Positions 6,890-8,841 of a stretch of 8,841 nt of DNA are shown in pieces. Both the position numbers and the translations under genes were made by a program. Every line of letters starts with the position of its first letter. Position 1 is the stretch's first letter. Under the pieces are notes generated by a model. That model worked only from the letters and a program-made list of their open reading frames with translations. It was not told the origin of the DNA and did not search any database. The stretch is from Lentisphaeria bacterium (lineage in GTDB: Bacteria > Verrucomicrobiota > Lentisphaeria > Victivallales > JAUVCU01). The DNA is taken from NCBI GenBank assembly GCA_030590715.1, contig JAUVCU010000046.1, positions 1 to 8,841 on the forward strand. The letters are read 5' to 3'.

Positions 6890-7171
6890 ATGGAAGACAT
6901 GGCAAAAATATTTGAAGCGATAATGCTTTTGTGTTTTGGGGCTGCATGGCCGATTTCGATATACAAGCTTTACAAAGCCAAACTGGCAAACGGGAAAAGC
7001 AGGCTTTTTCTATGTGTTATAATGTTCGGATACCTTGCGGGAATCGGATACAAAATCACCGGCAGAATGGATGCGATTATCGCTCTGTATATTGTAAACT
7101 TTATAATGGTTGCTGTCGATTTTTCACTCTGCTGCAAATACAAACGCAGATCAAAACTTGAAGCTGCTTAG
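6890..7171 (+). CDS. SemiSWEET/PQ-loop-like three-helix membrane protein
   Basis: This 93-residue protein has three hydrophobic helices at about 7-28, 38-57 and 61-82, with a Lys/Arg-rich connector between the first two (KLYKAKLANGKS) and a basic C-terminal tail. Length, three-helix topology, a Pro in the middle of helix 1 followed by spaced lysines, then G-K-S before helix 2 and GYKITG after it, resemble bacterial SemiSWEETs, half-sized sugar transporters that dimerise in the membrane. However, the hallmark Pro-Gln pair is replaced by Trp20-Pro21, so sugar transport should not be assumed. The ATG at 6890 is supported by GAGGAG (6876-6881) eight bases upstream; an in-frame ATG at 6899 is less well placed. 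nadD starts 39 bases after it with no terminator between, so the two may share a transcript. The superfamily assignment is inference from pattern. Confidence 0.8.
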   Translation: MEDMAKIFEAIMLLCFGAAWPISIYKLYKAKLANGKSRLFLCVIMFGYLAGIGYKITGRMDAIIALYIVNFIMVAVDFSLCCKYKRRSKLEAA

Positions 7172-7210
7172 GTTTAAAATAGAACAAAGCAGAAAATAAA
7201 AGGAGCTGAC

Positions 7211-7816
7211 ATGCGTATTGCTGTTTTTGGTGGAACCTTCGACCCGCCTCATCAAGGCCACATTACACTGGCAAAAATGGTAGTTGAGGGTTATCACGCG
7301 GATAAAGTATTCTTTGTCCCGGCACCGAATCCACCACACAAGCTCCACAAAAAAATATCCGACTTTACTCACCGCTATAAAATGCTTGAACTAGCATTAA
7401 ACGGCGCTGATTATTTTGAGATCTCCGATATCGAGCAGAGAAGACTGCCGGAGCCCTCATTTACAGTGAAAACAATGCGCGAACTGACAAAAGCCTATCC
7501 GGATGATGAACTGTTCTGGCTGATCGGCAGTGACAGCTTAAAAAATCTGCACACCTGGTACAAAAGCCATGAACTGGTACAAAACTACAACCTGATGATC
7601 TATCCGAGAAATGGGGATGATATTTCCTTTGATGAACTGACTGAATTCTGGGATCAAGCCGATTCGCGCAAGCTGTATGAATCAATTCTGAAACTGCCGT
7701 TTTTTGATGCGGCATCTACAGATATCAGATCTGCTATCAGATCTGGAGAGGACATTTCCCACCTAGTCTCGCCCGAAGTTATAAATTACATTACCGGAAA
7801 TAACTTATATGATTAA
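7211..7816 (+). CDS. nadD: Nicotinate-mononucleotide adenylyltransferase (NadD)
   Basis: NadD joins ATP to nicotinate mononucleotide to give deamido-NAD, an essential cytoplasmic step of NAD synthesis. Its 201 residues are the usual bacterial length. The nucleotidyltransferase signature GGTFDPPHQGH is at 7-17 (the HxGH pair is His14 and His17). PPHK (41-44), SFTVKTMREL (83-92), GSDS (106-109) and the ISSTxIR-type motif, here AASTDIR (168-174), complete the family pattern. The C-terminal VSPEVINYI (186-194) is also typical. The ATG at 7211 has AGGAG (7201-7205) five bases upstream. Its last eight bases overlap the start of the CCA-adding enzyme gene in another frame, so the two are translationally coupled. 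A 12-bp tandem duplication lies in the ISSTxIR region. The usual partners rsfS or yqeK are not next to it. Confidence 0.97.
   Translation: MRIAVFGGTFDPPHQGHITLAKMVVEGYHADKVFFVPAPNPPHKLHKKISDFTHRYKMLELALNGADYFEISDIEQRRLPEPSFTVKTMRELTKAYPDDELFWLIGSDSLKNLHTWYKSHELVQNYNLMIYPRNGDDISFDELTEFWDQADSRKLYESILKLPFFDAASTDIRSAIRSGEDISHLVSPEVINYITGNNLYD
7723..7746 (+). repeat. 12-bp in-frame tandem repeat inside nadD
   Basis: TATCAGATCTGC (7723-7734) is followed directly by TATCAGATCTGG (7735-7746), 11 of 12 bases identical. The two copies encode IRSA and IRSG (residues 172-179). The first is the invariant Ile-Arg of the ISSTxIR motif. Each copy contains the palindrome CAGATCTG. It reads as a small in-frame duplication or as convergent codon choice. 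Confidence 0.7.
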
Positions 7817-8841
7817 GCCAACCCAAGACAAACTAAATCTCCTAAAAAGCAACCAGCTGTACAAACCGGCGCTGAGCATTGTAAAAAAACTCAAAGCCAA
7901 CGGATTTGCGGCATACTTTGTAGGCGGAGTTGTCCGGGACACACTTTTGGGAAAAGATTCGAAAGACATAGATATCGTCACAAGCGCCCTACCCGGTGAC
8001 GTAACGTCGATTTTCAAACGAACTCATGGGATCGGGGCGGCTTTCGGTATTATTAATGTAGTGATCGACTCCGAAAACTATGAAGTCGCCACTTTCCGTG
8101 AAGAACGGGAATATATGGATGGACGCCATCCGGAAGAAGTCTTCTACACCGACGACCCGAAACTGGATGCGGTCAGGCGCGACTTCACCATAAACGGAAT
8201 GTTTTTTGATCCCGTCGATGAAACAATCATCGACCACGTCGGCGGAATTCAGGATCTTGAAAACGGAGTCCTCAAAACAATCGGCGACGCACGGGAGCGA
8301 TTCCGCGAAGATTACCTGCGCATGATGAGAGCTGTACGCTTTGCCAACCGCTTTGATTTTGAATTGGATGCAGAAGCGGCGGAAGTGATAAAAGAGTTTG
8401 CCGGAAACGTAAAACAGCTTTCTGCCGAACGAATCCGCGAAGAGCTGAGCAAAATGCTTACAGGTCCGAATCCCGATAAATCAATAATCATGCTCGACTC
8501 TCTGGGACTTTTAGAATTAGTTCTGCCCGAAGTATCAAAACTAAAAGGGGTTACACAAAATCCGCAATTCCACCCGGAAGGCGATGTTTTTGTTCACACA
8601 ATACTGATGCTGACCCACATGAATAATCCATCAGAAGAGCTTGCCTGGAGCATTATGCTACATGACATCGGCAAACCGCAGACATATTCAGTCGGTGAAG
8701 ATGGCTTGGAGCACTTTTACGGACATGAAGCCGTCGGAGCCAATATAGCCGAAAAGGTAATGAAAAGGCTCAGATTCTCAAATAATGCACGAGAGGCGGT
8801 GGTTGAAGCGACGCGCAACCACATGCGTTTTGCCTGCGTTC
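7809..8841 (+). CDS. cca: CCA-adding enzyme / poly(A) polymerase family nucleotidyltransferase with HD domain, C-terminus cut by window edge
   Basis: The frame opens at ATG 7809 and is uninterrupted to the edge (344 codons). Residues 1-150 form the class II head domain, with GGVVRD (39-44), the metal-binding DID (53-55) and RRDFTING (123-130). EDYLR (167-171) is the EDxxR nucleotide-template motif, continuing into RMMRAVRFA; AERIREEL (206-213) starts the RNA-binding helices. An HD phosphohydrolase-like domain follows: HPEGDVFVHT (255-264), HDIGKP (285-290), His306 and His338. This architecture is typical of bacterial tRNA nucleotidyltransferases, which build or repair the 3' CCA end. CC-adding, A-adding and poly(A) polymerase relatives share these motifs and cannot be excluded by eye. 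The start overlaps the nadD end by eight bases and no strong ribosome binding site is visible, so coupling to nadD is likely. The gene is incomplete, so its total length is unknown. Confidence 0.93.
   Translation, partial: MIKPTQDKLNLLKSNQLYKPALSIVKKLKANGFAAYFVGGVVRDTLLGKDSKDIDIVTSALPGDVTSIFKRTHGIGAAFGIINVVIDSENYEVATFREEREYMDGRHPEEVFYTDDPKLDAVRRDFTINGMFFDPVDETIIDHVGGIQDLENGVLKTIGDARERFREDYLRMMRAVRFANRFDFELDAEAAEVIKEFAGNVKQLSAERIREELSKMLTGPNPDKSIIMLDSLGLLELVLPEVSKLKGVTQNPQFHPEGDVFVHTILMLTHMNNPSEELAWSIMLHDIGKPQTYSVGEDGLEHFYGHEAVGANIAEKVMKRLRFSNNAREAVVEATRNHMRFACV

Noticed and set aside
7461..8237. Minus-strand frames opposite nadD and the CCA gene
   Set aside because: They are antisense to two well-recognised coding regions and have no support of their own.

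Overview
The window is ordinary chromosomal DNA of a moderately AT-rich bacterium (about 40-45 % GC by eye). It has no mobile element, CRISPR array, rRNA or tRNA that I can see. The gene content points to a Gram-negative bacterium able to respire at low oxygen: a cytochrome bd oxidase with its ABC exporter, queuosine tRNA modification, NAD synthesis and tRNA CCA maturation. The LysR helix-turn-helix reading IPFKVQQPAVS, the PQFHPEGDVFVHT signature in the CCA enzyme, and a lineage-type hypothetical with two membrane segments and TPR-like helices suggest the PVC group (Lentisphaerota/Verrucomicrobiota-like). That placement is an inference from memory and could be wrong.

Left part, all on the minus strand. 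cydA (2505 to 1144), cydB (1128 to 124) and the first 41 codons of a cydD-like ABC exporter gene (124 to the left edge) form one tight operon, with a 15-bp gap and then a 1-base TAATG overlap. A good terminator-like hairpin followed by eight U's lies inside the first codons of cydD. It is the most interesting regulatory signal here, because it could set the ratio of oxidase to exporter. A 298-bp AT-rich leader precedes cydA.

Middle part, also minus strand. tgt (5530 to 4439), a LysR regulator (4435 to 3539) and two small C-terminally membrane-anchored proteins (3500 to 3012 and 3007 to 2804) look co-transcribed, with gaps of 3, 38 and 4 bases. The tgt upstream region holds an AT-rich hairpin, a 14-bp palindrome and a possible promoter. 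A clear Rho-independent terminator at 5711-5738 separates it from the preceding 273-residue membrane protein (6607 to 5786).

Right part, plus strand. A divergent intergenic region (6608-6889) carries a 17-bp near-perfect palindrome. It is followed by a 93-residue three-helix protein resembling SemiSWEET/PQ-loop transporters, then nadD, then a CCA-adding enzyme/poly(A) polymerase family gene that overlaps nadD by 8 bases and runs off the right edge. nadD and the CCA gene look somewhat more GC-rich than the rest.

I found no undescribed multi-gene defence or mobile system. The points worth a second look are the intragenic attenuator-like hairpin in cydD, the tgt-lysR-small membrane protein operon, and the WP-for-PQ SemiSWEET-like gene behind a palindromic site.
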